A stretch of DNA of 64,000 bases from Nautilus pompilius (lineage: Eukaryota > Mollusca > Cephalopoda > Nautilida > Nautilidae), in the NCBI GenBank assembly GCA_018389105.1, contig JACATO010000602.1, forward strand, positions 131,501-195,500. The letters run 5' to 3'. The translations under genes were made by a program, and so were the position numbers. Below are positions 15,641 through 25,379 of this stretch, one piece after another; position 1 is the first letter of the stretch; the number at the start of each line of letters is the position of its first letter. The notes beneath the pieces were generated by a model that saw nothing but the letters and a program-made list of their open reading frames with translations, had not been told where the DNA came from and searched no databases.

Positions 15641-18600
15641 CGTGTTAGGAGGCTGCTGATCATCATTCCTACTCTCTATCTTCCTTGAGTTCAGATGTTA
15701 TAAGAATGGGAGACTGGACTTACAACTAAAGAAGTTTTTGATATTTTTCTGACCTATGTTCAAAAGATTTGATATCCTACTATGCTGGATGAAAGGTTGA
15801 TTTTATATCTTAGGCTTAAATATTATAGCCCTAATGAAATTACAGCAAGACTATACTAATCTCCGTCTGGCTCAACTGTTTTCATGTAGTGTAGGTATAG
15901 TCTGTAATGTAACTTTTATCCATCACCTCCATAATCTTTTATTTGATTAACCTCATTATCTATTCCAGAGATGAAAATAAACCATTCACCTTCATTCTTT
16001 TCCCAGTACACTATCTGTAGAATTTTGATTGACTGCATTGATATTGAAATTGTCACACTAGGTCTGTTAAGTTGGTAGAATGAAAACTTATTTGAGTTAA
16101 CAGGATCTGAACTCATTCAGAGTTTTCATATAAGCAAGTAGTTGAAAAATATGCATGATTTTTGTCAACAATCTGTTCTAGAATGATGCAAGATAAGTGA
16201 ATCATGTCTATAGTTCATATTTACACTATTAAAATTATCATGTCATAAGTTCTATAAGATTTCAAAGTTTACCTTGACAGACTTGCCAACTCTCCCAATT
16301 TGGGCAGGAGTTTCCCAAATTGGTACCTTTGACCTGATCTACCAATTGGGTTTTAAAAATTGATAATTTCTACCAATTTTAGGCATGTACACCAATTCTT
16401 TCTGGAAGTCTCTGGATTTGCATAATTATAATTAACTTTTTCATACATTCAAAATTTCCTGGTAAACATCAGCCACTTGCTCCCTATAGTAAAAACCAGT
16501 AGAGTAAACATGATTCATACCAGAAATCGGGCTTCACTTTCTTCTTGGCCAATGGAAACCAATTATACAAATAAGATGACCAATCATATTTATCATTCTA
16601 AACCAAGCATAACTGTTCACATGATTACTCAAAATGGCTTCTATGGCAACAAAGACAAAGAGAAAACACTACGAGTGCATATTCCAGACTTCTTGGGAAA
16701 CAGAATATCCTTAGGTGGCCAAATGTACTTTGAAAACAGATACATTTGCAAGGTTAGGCCTATCTTATTTTACAATTGACATTTATGAAATGCTTTTAAA
16801 TTAGAATTTTTAAAAATGCCCAGGCTAGAACTCTTGCCCAAATTTTAAATTCTTCATTGTTTAGTAAGATAAAAAATTCTTGTTTTCTTATTGTCTTATT
16901 CCAGATTGTGTGTGCTATTTTCAATAGTAGCTATCTTTCATTTTCATTTATGGTTGTTACATTAAATTATTTTCAAAGAGATCTGTATTTGTGATTGAAA
17001 TGTAATGATATAGTTTATTAAATAATGTCTGTCAATATAATAAAATTTGATATAAATGTTTTTACTTGTTCATTTAATATTTCCAATCAACATAGGAAAT
17101 TGAACAAATCATTTAGCAATTGAAACAATATTTCAAGATGATGTATGAGGTCTTAAACCATAAAAAGGACAGCTAAAGAAATTACTCCCTCACTGGTATT
17201 ATAAATACATATATACATATACATAGGCTTTAAATCAGTTTTGCTGGTAAATTGCTTGATTTGCTACGAGTTGCACAATCTCCCAAATGGAAATTTTGAA
17301 AAATTGGCAAGCATGCCTTGAACAATTTTGTGGAGTAGGTTTTCATGACTCAGTTTTGAATTTGTTCGGGACAAAGTTGTTTGCTTGGCCAACATAATAC
17401 CACCATTTTAAGAAAACCTTACCAGAAATTCTTGGCATCAGCGTAAAGTTGCTTGAGGACAAGAGGAAATATGTCTTCTTCGATATTGTAGAATTAGCAG
17501 GAACCACCATGAAATATTTCCGAAAATTATCTTTTGCTGTCACATCAAACTGTGTTAAGCTGGAAATGGCAAAATTAGAGCAGGATAGTTATTCAGGAAA
17601 AATCAAATCATTTTTAAAATCTAAAAATGTTGTATGACCAATTCAGAAAAAGAATTTTATTAAGCATAAGGAACACAAATTAGATTTAAATTAGAATGTA
17701 ATGAATTAGACAAAACAAAAAGTCTTTTTGAGCACGTAGATGCTGTGAAGGAGAAATGGTGTAATATTCATTAAATGTTATGTTTATCAACCCTGTAGTA
17801 AGAGATGGAAGCAGCAGGATCCAAGCTGAGACTCTGCCAAAGATGAATATTAAAGCCAACAGCACATCTGCTTGTAGTTCTAACATTTTTAGTAAATACA
17901 ATGTACAGCTCAGATACACAGCGAACTTTATTAAGGTGTTTTAAAAATAAGGAATGAGGTTTAAACACTTACTCTTTGCTTTTCCAATAAAAATTAGTAG
18001 AGCTTGGGGGAAGTGTTTGATGCATGTCAGTCAGGTATCTGGTCATGTTGAACCAGTTATGCACTGTTGATCCTGAACCATTGAATGTCATTGAGCTTAA
18101 GCACTCTGCTTCTTCATTATAAACTCCCAGTTTCACCTGATAAAAGTTTTAAAATACACCATTAGCAATGTTCCCTCTAAGCTTTGCATGCACATGTTAT
18201 GTAACCAGTGCACAAAAGTTTAGATACCTAAACATACTGTAGTAATTAATTATACTTGTTGAAGTAACCTCTTAACTAACTGTTTCCGTTAACCAGTTAG
18301 TCGGCTTTTTAGTATCACATTCACACATCACTAATTTACATCACGTTTCCTTTTCCAGTTTGTAAAGCATACTTGCCACCACCCTCCCCCATCTGTGGGA
18401 CCAGGCATGGGTCTAGTTTGTACAGCTACAACCATGTTTGGCGGACAGTGTCGTTATCATGAAGTTTACAATGATCTGCTTTCAAATTTTGTAACTAGCT
18501 TATTAAGTTTTTATTGAAAAAACATTGATTCGCTATGTTGAATTCAAAAGAAGCAAAGGGCATGAACTGCAAATGAACTGCAAGTTCACTTAAAGTGGAA

Positions 18601-21600
18601 TGGCATAATGAAATAGTGGAAACTGCTACACTGAGAGCTCATGAGGTCATGAACGTTCAGCTGCGAGAAATATTTATGTATAATTTGGAAACTGGAGTCA
18701 TCTGCTTGTATTGTCGTGATGTGAAAGTTGCTGGAGAATTTGCTAGTGGAAAGAAATGGAATGATATTTGGAAACTTGACTTTTTGAAGTGTCATTAGGT
18801 AAGTAAATCGCATATGGACAGTATACAAAAGCATAAGCAACAAAACCCTTCGTTACTGGCTACAGGAGTGCTATGTATGTTAGGGAAGAGTGCAGATGAG
18901 CGAGAGTGAAAATGATCAAACCCAGAAGAGATGAAAGTTCTTATCGACATTGTTTTATTAGCTGTTAAAATGAATAACTCATTACATTCAGTTCAACATA
19001 TTAATAAACATGTGGAAAAGTGTGTTCAAATCCCAGACAGCTGGTGAAGCAAAAATTATGCGTTTGAATTTCTTGACATTATCAACAGTATTGTTCAGAA
19101 AGACATGTTTGAAGAAATAGCATCTGCAGATTTTTCACACATTAACAGTCAATGAAACCACAGATATATCTGTCAGCAAATGTCTCATTCTGTACTTCAA
19201 ATTCAGACCTAAAAATTGTACTCGTGTATAACATTTTTTTGTTGGAATAGTTCACCTGCAGGCATGTGAAGCTGCTTCTGTTGTTTTAGCAATCAAACAG
19301 TTTTATGAAGAGAAAAAACTTGGTCTCCATGAAATGGTGATGTTTACGTCTGATGGAACATCAGTGATGTTGGGCAAAGTTTATGGTATAGCACACCATG
19401 AAGATCCAGGAATTTGGGATGCATGGAAAGAAATCAAGTTAATACAAGATATTGAAACTTTGATGAGAACAAACTATACAGTGTTTTCTCGATATTCAAC
19501 TAAAAGATGCAAACTTAAAAAAATTGTAGAAGCCTCTGAAAATGAAGCTGTTGCTTTCAGACTACTGAATTAAAATTATGAGGCATGCATTGATTAGCTT
19601 TGAAGAATATAAGTCAAATGACCCTGTGGTTAAAAACTGTCACAAGAAATTGATAAACATTGAATACAAAATAGCCTTAGGGGTTTTAAATAATATCTTT
19701 GAAGAACTGGCTGCACTGTGTAAGATTCTGCAAAAAATTGGCCTAACACCAATTGATTCACTTCATTTTGCACGAGGCAAAATTAAAAAGAAAGCAGTAT
19801 CTGGGAGACAATGTTTTGTGGAATAACAAGGTCAAAGTTTTGCTAAGCCAAAGACATGAAGAAAATGTTGCAGTAGATACAAGTTCTGTGTTGACTTTTA
19901 TAAATCATTTTGTGTTCATTTAGAAAAAAGGTTTCCTGAAGATGAGGGACAAGAATGGTCAGCTTTTGATTTTTCCGCAATTACAGATTGTGACTTCATG
20001 TTTGGCACTGAACAAGCCAATGCCTTATGTCTAAAATATTCTGGTTTTCTAGCTAAAAATACTGTAATAGTTAAGCAGTATAATGATTTCAAATTTTCAC
20101 TACAAGAAAAAATTAAATCCAAACTGATTTTAAACTTTACTCAAATGCTGACATTTGTGCTTCAAAATGAATAGTTTTGTGACCTTGCAAAGTTGATGAA
20201 CATTGGGGAACCTGTCTTGCATCTATTATTACTTGTGAACAAGGTTTTAGCCTAATGAATCAACTTAAAAACAAGCTGAGAAACCATCTAGGTCAGGGGT
20301 GCACAACATTTGGCCGATGGGCCAGATCAAATCTGCCAATGAATGTGCCAAAATGAAAACATTTTAAAATAAATATAGCAGCCATCTCTAATTCAGTTAG
20401 ATAAATTAGTTAAATGTGATACATTGTCACCTAGTGGTTGTTTTCCAATGTTTTAATCATCATTACTTTTTTTGCAGCTTGTATTTTCATCATCTTAAAT
20501 GGTTGTATAACCTGCAGACCTCGACAAAGGTAGCTGTCTACTGGGTCACATGCCTGGCAACGCTGACATACGGCTGAGTGCTGGACCCTGTACTGTTGAC
20601 ATCCGCAATGCCACAAGGAGTTTTGCATTCGTTACCGGCATCACCTGGGAAGATTGCATGCCCCACGAAATCCTCCAGTGGGCCAACACACGCAGTGTGG
20701 AGACCATAATCACCAGAAAGAGACCTCGCTGTTACAAACCTAACCACAGTTGAATACTGTATGGAACTGTACTTACCATCCCTAAATGTCATTGACCCTT
20801 CCTTACTGCCATTTCCTCGCTATCCATCGCATACTGTTGTTACAGCGATGACTCACACTTGCATCACAGAGCACCTACTGACAGTGCAGTTGATGCATTC
20901 AAGGTCATGTTGTCATTGGCTAACATTGCTGGGACGTTCCACCTGGGAAAACATGGAACTGCCACATGCCACACCTCATGGGCAGGCGGTCAGCAAGAGG
21001 TACTTGCAAAGACAGAGACTCAAGCACCGGATGCACACCAGTTCGGCTCTGCTCCCTAGATAAGCTAGGTCTCAACAACCTGAATAGGCAAACGTTATTT
21101 CTCCACGTGCTAACATGTCTTTGTCAAAACCAAGAAAGGTTGATCATGAGCACAGGGAATTTAATCCAGAATGGACACCCAAGTACTTTTTTTTCGAATC
21201 AAGTTCTGGCACTTTGACATGCCTAGTGTGTTTTGAATGTGTAGCAGTGGCAAAAGAATATAATTTACAAAGACATTACCAAACAAAACACCCAAAACTT
21301 AGCAATCTACAAGGCAAGAACAGAACACAAAAGATAGAAGTCTTGAACAACTGGTCTGTCAACAAATCGTTTGAAAAGAGGAGAAAGGAGTTGGAAGCAG
21401 CTACCATTGCCAGCTACAGGATTGCTAAACTTATCACAAAATCTACCAGTTTTTCACCAACGGCAAGTTTGTGAAAGACTGTATGATGGAGATATGTGGC
21501 TTACTTTTCCTGAAGGTCAAAGATGTTTTTCACTATTCTTACAAGAACAAGCATTCAGCGATGCATTTTTTACATGGCCAGTAATTAATACGATCAGTTA

Positions 21601-24600
21601 AGAAGCAAAATGAATCACATCACATATTTTTCTGCTGCTTTGGATGAGAGCACAGCCAAGACTGATACAGCAAAGCTCTCAATAATTTATCTGTGGTGTC
21701 ACCGAAGAAGGTCAAGTCTATCAAAACTTTCATCACTAGTGGCCCTTGCATGGCCAGAACAACTGGGTTTGAAATTTTCAGTGCCTTCAAAAAAAACAGT
21801 CGAGGACCTAAAATTTACCATGGAATAAGTTAGTAGTCATGACGACCGATGGTGCTCCACCATGATCGGTGAGATAAATGGCTTCATCACTTGTTTGAAG
21901 AGGCACCTAGGACTGGGTCTCCAAGCACAACTAAAAGATTACCACTGCATAATTCACCAGAAGGCATTGTGCGGAAAACATTTAAAACTCAAAATCACAC
22001 AGAAGTGAGGTGGCTGAACCATGGTAATGTTTTGAAACAATTTTTTGCTCTGCAAAATGAAATCAAGCTGTTTTTACAGCAGAGAGGAAAGGACACTTCA
22101 GTCATGAAGGATGCTGGCTGGATTGCTTATTTTGCCTTTTGAAACAATATCAGATTTACATGCTCACAAGAATTCAGTGTGCACATATTTTTCTCACTGG
22201 GAAAAATTTTCACAGTATAAGATATTTGCGCACATTGACCATTACAAATTAGAGGGAACATTGACCATTAGTCCCAAAAACACAGAAAGAAAAATATCAC
22301 TAAAGTTATTTTATCTCTTTGCTTCTTTAAATTCCTTATGCTAATGTTCTAATCTGTACTGCTCTTTAAACTTGAAGGGATCCTTAGTTGCACAATGCTT
22401 CATAAACAAGTTTGTATTTCACCATGTCTAATGTGATTAGAACTGCACTGTCCTCAAACCAGAAAGTGCTAATCAGAGTAGATGCTTTAAAGCTGTTTTA
22501 GAGAACAGACTTGAAAGCATGACACAAAACTGATGAAGCTTAGCAATCAATATTACTTCAGATCATTGCAATGAAAACTACATTTTGGCTTTTATTAGTC
22601 TATTAACAATCCTATTAAGCAGACATGGTGTTTGGCATGATCTTATTTATCTCATAAAACTATGAGCTTCAGTGGTTTCTCCTCTGTGTGCAATGAGTGC
22701 ATACGCCCTCAATAACTTCTAGCAAGGCCTTCTTGTTTAGGATGGTACAGCAGAATTAAAGCTGATGCTGGCAGCAATCACTTGACCATGAAAGAAACCA
22801 TTTGTGGCCTTTGAGACATCTAAAACAAAATTCACTTGTATATAAACATTATAGTGATTTTTTAAAAAAATCCTATGGTACTGCTGCTTAAATTTTTTAG
22901 TTGAATTTAGAATTAATGTTTATGTAAATTTTCATAAATTTATGAAAGGACTTGTGACAGGGTTAGTGAGAGTAAACACAATCTCTCATTTTTGGGGGGA
23001 TTCTTTTAACACTGAGATATTCCACTACTGTGGTAGAAAACATTTTTTGTTTAAGTTTATTATTATGTTATCACAACATTACAGTATTTGTATATTTTTT
23101 TTGTAAAAAAAAAGGAAATTACTCTTCTAATTAAAAAGAAAAGAATTTTTGTATGGAAGACTCCATAATGGTAAGAGTCCACAAGTCTGGTCTAAAACAA
23201 AATCTACATTGATAATGAATAAAGACGTGGATTTTTCAATTTAATCGTTTGCTGCCTCACATTTATTCTTGGTGATCTCTTTCAGGGATGGGAATTATGG
23301 CCCAGTTACACACCTTCCATAATTTCTCCTATTTGACCTGGTTTTCTTGCTAAGAATCCAGTCATATTTTAACACTTTGCCTCCTGAATTGGGAAAGACA
23401 CATGCCACTAGCACACACACACACACACACACACTATCCCTTTTTCTGTCTGCTCTCTCCAAATTTTCAGCATGCTTTTGTGGTTTGCCAAAACACTACC
23501 ACCACTACTTACTAACACAAAAGAAACAACATCCAAAGGCTGCCGGTTCACCTCACCTTTGTTTTTTGTTTTTTTTGTATTATTCTCACAAATGTCTAGT
23601 AGTATTCCTGTTATCCCAGAATTCAAGCCCCTCTTTCTTTAATATATTTTCAGTAATTTAGGTTCTATTGACTCCTAATTCATTTTTTAAATTTTCTGCC
23701 AAAGATATAACATTTCTACAAGTTCACATATGGACAATCATAATTTTTTATAGGGGAGCAGGTATATTATTACTACAGGTACACAAGTAAAAATTAGTCT
23801 AACTAGCTTAGCTGTTATCAAAAGGCAGAATATTCATTGCTTATGTAATGTAATAATACATTAGAAAAATTACCTGGATAATTACAGACAATATGTACAT
23901 TATTTCTACAGGTACACAAGTAAGCCCTAATGCTGCTTTACAATTCAAAATGTGCAGCACTAAAATTAGAGTTAAAGCTGAAGAAATATAGCTGTACAAT
24001 TAAAATTCTTACCTTTTCCACTCTGCTCTCATTCCATCTGTTTATCAAAGAACTTCTAAAACTTTTGTTTTTATAACTATGTATTAGATCTTTTAGTGTT
24101 TTTCCTTGAGGCTGTTCTTCACCTTTCATTTTGCTCCATAAAAGATTCAGAGGATCCTGATTACTTTCTTTCCTGACCAACAACAGTGTCTCCCACATTT
24201 CTTCTGGTTCTTCAGTTTCCAATTCAACTGAAAAAGTGTCAAAGGATGGATGGATGGGTAGAGAAATGTTTTCAAAAATTACAAAGCACAGAGCTGTAGA
24301 ACTGTTTTGCAGAAATCCATTTAATGGAATGTGTTTGTAGGGATTGTCAGTAATGAATCTGAACCGTCTTAGAAAAAAAGGCAGGTAAAACAATGACGGG
24401 GCTAAGCTTTCCTGAATTTTTAGAACTAAAGATAACTTTAAAATATATTGTTGTAAACTATACAGCATTGGAAATAATTATGGAAGCAGGGTATGCACAA
24501 ATGATGATTAACTACAACTAAGAGATGCATATAATACATACACAGTGTATTACAGAAAATATACAAAAAAAATACATTGTACAGTGCATTAATATTTAAT

Positions 24601-25076
24601 ATATGAGCCTGTTGCTATATATAGAGTGTGATATCTTGTTTTCATTTTCCTACATAGGTTATCAATGTATGACTGGAATGTTTCAAATATCTTGTAGCAT
24701 TTTTCACAGTTACCATTTGACTTTCTCAGTATCCATATAATTCTATATAACCTCAATGATGTTCATATCAGGACTTTGTGCAGCCGAAGGTATCTTTGTG
24801 AATGTTCCATCAGCCTCTTTACATTCCAAATAGCTTTTTAATAACAACTTTCAAAACTAATCTTACCTTTTCAGAGCATGCATATTAATAACCAACTGTT
24901 TCTTTAGGAAAATTTGGATCATTTATATAAAACTTACCAAAATCATTTCTCTTGTCGTTGTTATACAAAGTATCATCTGTGTCTCTGAAATTTTGTGTTC
25001 CAACTACAGCTCCTACCCTTCCAGTCTCAGGCACAATGAGACAGAGGACTGCTGCTAGTCTGGCTTTCCACAACAT
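426..25076 (-). CDS. Secreted or type I membrane glycoprotein with a WSC-type domain (multi-exon, 3' end probably outside window)
   Basis: I assembled this gene by splice-phase matching on the minus strand. Core exons, in transcript order, are 25076-24938, 24425-24013, 18136-17973, 17559-17423, 11264-11137, 9804-9672, then probably 6517-6472, and 6381-6324 and 5456-5340. The last candidate is 470-426. Exons to 5340 total 1335 nt, or 445 in-frame codons. The protein starts with a signal peptide (MLWKARLAAVLCLIV). About 240 residues without a recognised domain but with many sequons (NSS, NIS, NKS, NGS, NMT, NST, NFT) follow. Eight cysteines at about residues 293-360, in the spacing GC..C...C..EC.C..C..C..C, match a WSC carbohydrate-binding-type domain. 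After that comes a charged helix and a strand-rich piece. The start is supported by an in-frame stop upstream of the ATG if the proposed 5' exon is spliced on. Role inferred: cell-surface or secreted glycan-binding or adhesive protein. The full-length family is unknown to me. Confidence 0.72.
471..5339. other. Intron or gene-poor interval between exon J and the left-edge candidate exon
   Basis: AT-rich non-coding sequence with poly-A/T runs, a C/G-run stretch near 1510-1535, and the 0.55-kb tandem duplication at 3081-4193. I saw no further convincing exon on either strand. Confidence 0.5.
3081..4193. repeat. Near-identical 0.55-kb tandem duplication
   Basis: Copy 1 (about 3081-3628) and copy 2 (about 3639-4193) share the whole block from TTTGAAAAAAAAAATGAAAT to GAGGTCATAAAACCAGCC. 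Differences are mostly single-base indels in homopolymers or short runs, with very few substitutions. Copy 1 looks like the lower-quality copy. This pattern suits an assembly overlap or haplotype artefact as well as a recent duplication. Confidence 0.9.
5340..5456 (-). CDS. WSC-gene exon J
   Basis: The 117-nt exon has acceptor taattcttacag and donor AAACG/gtatgtatg. It is open for exactly 39 codons in phase 0. It encodes a strand-rich piece (KFVLGISTNEGSDIFTIYYN) with one cysteine (KVCRKSH). It follows exon I in phase. I do not recognise its family. Confidence 0.65.
6324..6381 (-). CDS. WSC-gene exon I: charged helix
   Basis: The 58-nt exon has acceptor attatttctag and donor AAGCT/gtaagtatg. 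Only one frame is open (phase 2 in, phase 0 out). It encodes EKLENLQKISKKIENPEEA, a strongly helical charged segment. Phase 0 exit matches exon J. Assignment to the WSC gene rests on strand and order, because the upstream link through H is weak. Confidence 0.6.
6472..6517 (-). CDS. Possible WSC-gene exon H
   Basis: This is a 46-nt interval between a weak acceptor (ttttttatgaag) and a gtaaac donor. It is the only interval I found between exons G and I that converts phase 1 to phase 2 without a stop. It would encode a hydrophobic FLIYLCF stretch leading into the helix of exon I. The splice signals are weak, so a different small exon remains possible. Confidence 0.35.
7094..7250. repeat. GC-richer repeat-like block of unknown type
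   Basis: A locally GC-richer stretch (GGGTGGGAGGAGGCC ... CCTCCCACCACTG) interrupts AT-rich intron sequence. It resembles a short interspersed repeat in size, but I saw no clear box A/box B pair. No coding potential is evident. Confidence 0.25.
7251..9671. other. Intronic interval without recognised gene
   Basis: AT-rich at its left. From about 8.0 to 9.4 kb the base composition is less AT-biased and frames are broken, suggesting an old unidentified transposon remnant. I could not assign it to a family. Confidence 0.3.
9672..9804 (-). CDS. WSC-gene exon G: second half of WSC domain
   Basis: The 133-nt exon has acceptor atatttttcag and donor CCAAT/gtaagtaca, phase 0 in and phase 1 out. It encodes YKVECSCKK, matching the ECxC of WSC domains, and then KCEQCYSSANNKC, which supplies the last three of eight cysteines. 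The domain is therefore split by a phase-0 intron after its helix. Confidence 0.75.
11137..11264 (-). CDS. WSC-gene exon F: first half of WSC domain
   Basis: The 128-nt exon has acceptor tttactgtttcag and donor ATTATG/gtatgg. Entry at phase 1 and exit at phase 0 fit exons D and G. It encodes the N-terminal WSC signature: an aromatic-x-G-C start (FLGC), then SCVGICAKQKIPFAIM, the paired cysteines of the domain helix. Confidence 0.75.
11265..13300. other. Intronic AT-rich interval
   Basis: Part of the D-F intron of the WSC gene. It has poly-T runs and low-complexity AT sequence. No exon or transposon protein was recognised. Confidence 0.4.
13320..13480 (-). repeat. tRNA-like SINE fragment
   Basis: Read on the minus strand, the block starts GGCTGCCTGCCCAGTGGTTA, resembling a tRNA-derived 5' head with a box-A-like core. 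A degraded box-B-like GTTCTATTC follows, then a non-tRNA body. This is typical of V-type SINEs in animals. Family not identified. Confidence 0.4.
13725..14720 (+). pseudogene. Tc1-like transposase relic
   Basis: Broken frames on the plus strand carry Tc1-family landmarks in order: TAVQTAKGL in the N-terminal DNA-binding part, VARKRPFISRK from the linker/HTH boundary, and ENDPNHTLYYV corresponding to the DNDPKHTS catalytic block. A decayed equivalent of the SPDLNPIE block and C-terminal text follow. Several frameshifts and stops interrupt it, so no activity is expected. It lies in the D-F intron of the minus-strand WSC gene. Confidence 0.65.
14274..14291. repeat. (CT)n microsatellite
   Basis: An uninterrupted run of CT dinucleotides lies inside the Tc1-like relic. 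Confidence 0.8.
15592..15642. repeat. (CA)n microsatellite
   Basis: About 50 bp of CA repeats with a single interruption (CACACCACAC). Confidence 0.95.
16282..17313. mobile_element. Putative DNA element with short inverted ends
   Basis: The left end CTTGCCAACTCTCCC and the right end, whose reverse complement reads GCTTGCCAATTTTTC, share CTTGCCAA. Both carry nearby CCCAAATTGG-type motifs. The interior has no recognised transposase, only a 100-codon plus-strand frame without similarity I can name. No target-site duplication was confirmed. It lies between exons D and F. Confidence 0.3.
17423..17559 (-). CDS. WSC-gene exon D
   Basis: The 137-nt exon has acceptor gccatttccag and donor TTTCTG/gtaagg. 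The phase 2 entry matches exon C and the phase 1 exit matches exon F. It encodes strand-rich sequence including KYFMVVPANSTISKKTYFLL and an NFT sequon, leading directly into the WSC domain. Confidence 0.75.
17973..18136 (-). CDS. WSC-gene exon C
   Basis: The 164-nt exon has acceptor tttatcag and donor AAAGA/gtaagtg. It enters at phase 0, as exon B requires, and exits at phase 2. It encodes a strand-like segment beginning VKLGVYNEEAECLSSMTFNG, with NGS and NMT sequons. The composite hAT element (18166-22263) starts about 30 bp upstream of this acceptor, so it sits in the B-C intron next to the splice site. Confidence 0.75.
18540..20294 (+). pseudogene. hAT transposase relic (ZNF862/KIAA1586-like)
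   Basis: Plus-strand frames with multiple stops and shifts carry hAT landmarks in order: VNETTDISVSK for the first catalytic region, FTSDGTSVMLGK for the second, and a C-terminal dimerisation segment CEQGFSLMNQLKNKLRNHLG ending at about 20290. Sequence is interrupted immediately after the dimerisation motif by the second hAT terminus. It looks non-functional. Confidence 0.8.
20295..22145 (+). mobile_element. Partial second hAT element nested in the first (GTF2IRD2-like)
   Basis: It starts with a Charlie-type hAT terminus, CAGGGGTGCACAACATTTGG. The transposase relic begins near 21115 (MSLSKPRKVDHEHREF). It has a BED/TTF-type zinc-finger region (CLVCFECVAVAKEYNLQRHY..KH), a DESTAKTDTAKL catalytic block and VRWLNHGNVLKQFFALQNEI. 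At least three frame disruptions are present. No matching right terminus or target duplication was found, so its 3' end appears lost. The 20.5-21.1 kb part is GC-richer and unassigned. Confidence 0.7.
23412..23434. repeat. (CA)n microsatellite
   Basis: A run of CA dinucleotides; it generates spurious VCVCVC/HTHTHT frames. Confidence 0.9.
24013..24425 (-). CDS. WSC-gene exon B: glycosylated N-terminal region
   Basis: The 413-nt exon is open throughout in the frame set by exon A (phase 1 entry, phase 0 exit). Its acceptor is atctttag and its donor AAAG/gtaagaat. It encodes about 138 residues rich in aromatics and acidic residues (ELETEEPEEMWETLL) and with several N-glycosylation sequons. I recognise no domain in it. 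Confidence 0.72.
24620..24860 (-). pseudogene. Tc1/mariner transposase C-terminal relic
   Basis: The minus-strand translation gives SAAQSPDMNIIEVI followed by NYMDTEKVKW, corresponding to the SPDLNIIENLW block around the third catalytic acid of Tc1/mariner transposases. The frame is broken by a stop where W is expected. It lies in the A-B intron of the WSC gene. Confidence 0.55.
24938..25076 (-). CDS. WSC-gene exon A: start codon and signal peptide
   Basis: This exon begins MLWKARLAAVLCLIV, a basic n-region followed by a hydrophobic core typical of a signal peptide. It continues through TGRVGAVVGTQNFRDTDD. It ends phase 1 at a consensus donor (G/gtaagtttt). An acceptor (atttacag) lies 10 nt upstream of the ATG, so a 5' non-coding exon is expected. 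Confidence 0.7.
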
Positions 25077-25379
25077 TCTTAGCAATCTGTAAATAAATTT
25101 TAAAAAAAAAACTGATGATTTTGGATGATGTGGCTCTGTGGTACAAAGATTTATCTAGTAATTATTATTTTAAAAAAAATCAAACCATATTTTGATACAC
25201 CTTTTTTTCTCCAGCTGCTTCACTGCGATAACACTCAGGCTAATTGCTTCCTTTCTTTGGGTCCCCCTCTGCCCACAACCTCAATATTTCGGAGTATGGT
25301 CACCCCAAGAGACAGTGATTCAACTTATAAACTATTGTTGGTTTAATGTTTTTGAAAAAGCATCTCACCAGAGCCTGCC

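Larger units (their letters stand above)
18166..22263 (+). mobile_element. Composite hAT element with exact 8-bp target-site duplication
   Basis: The left end reads CAATGTTCCCTCTAAG. The right end, reverse-complemented, also reads CAATGTTCCCTCTAA, a 15-bp terminal inverted repeat. ACCATTAG flanks both sides exactly (18158-18165 and 22264-22271), the 8-bp duplication expected of hAT insertion. The left 2.1 kb carries a broken ZNF862/KIAA1586-like hAT transposase. At 20295 a different hAT left terminus begins (CAGGGGTGCACAAC) and leads into a GTF2IRD2-like transposase relic, so a second element is nested or recombined inside the first. It lies in an intron of the WSC gene, about 30 bp from exon C. 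Confidence 0.88.

Noticed and set aside
15916..16116. Minus-strand frame with protein-like text (QIVYWEKNEGEWFIFISGID)
   Set aside because: It would need phase 2 entry, but exon D ends in phase 1 and pairs exactly with exon F at 11264. It could belong to an unidentified exon or repeat, but I cannot support it.
17686..17968. Two overlapping minus-strand frames of 65-77 codons between WSC exons C and D
   Set aside because: Exon C joins exon D directly in phase with good splice sites; using either frame as an exon would break phase or need poor acceptors.
23347..23661. Frames over the CA repeat (HTHTHT / VCVCVC)
   Set aside because: Low-complexity translation of a microsatellite.
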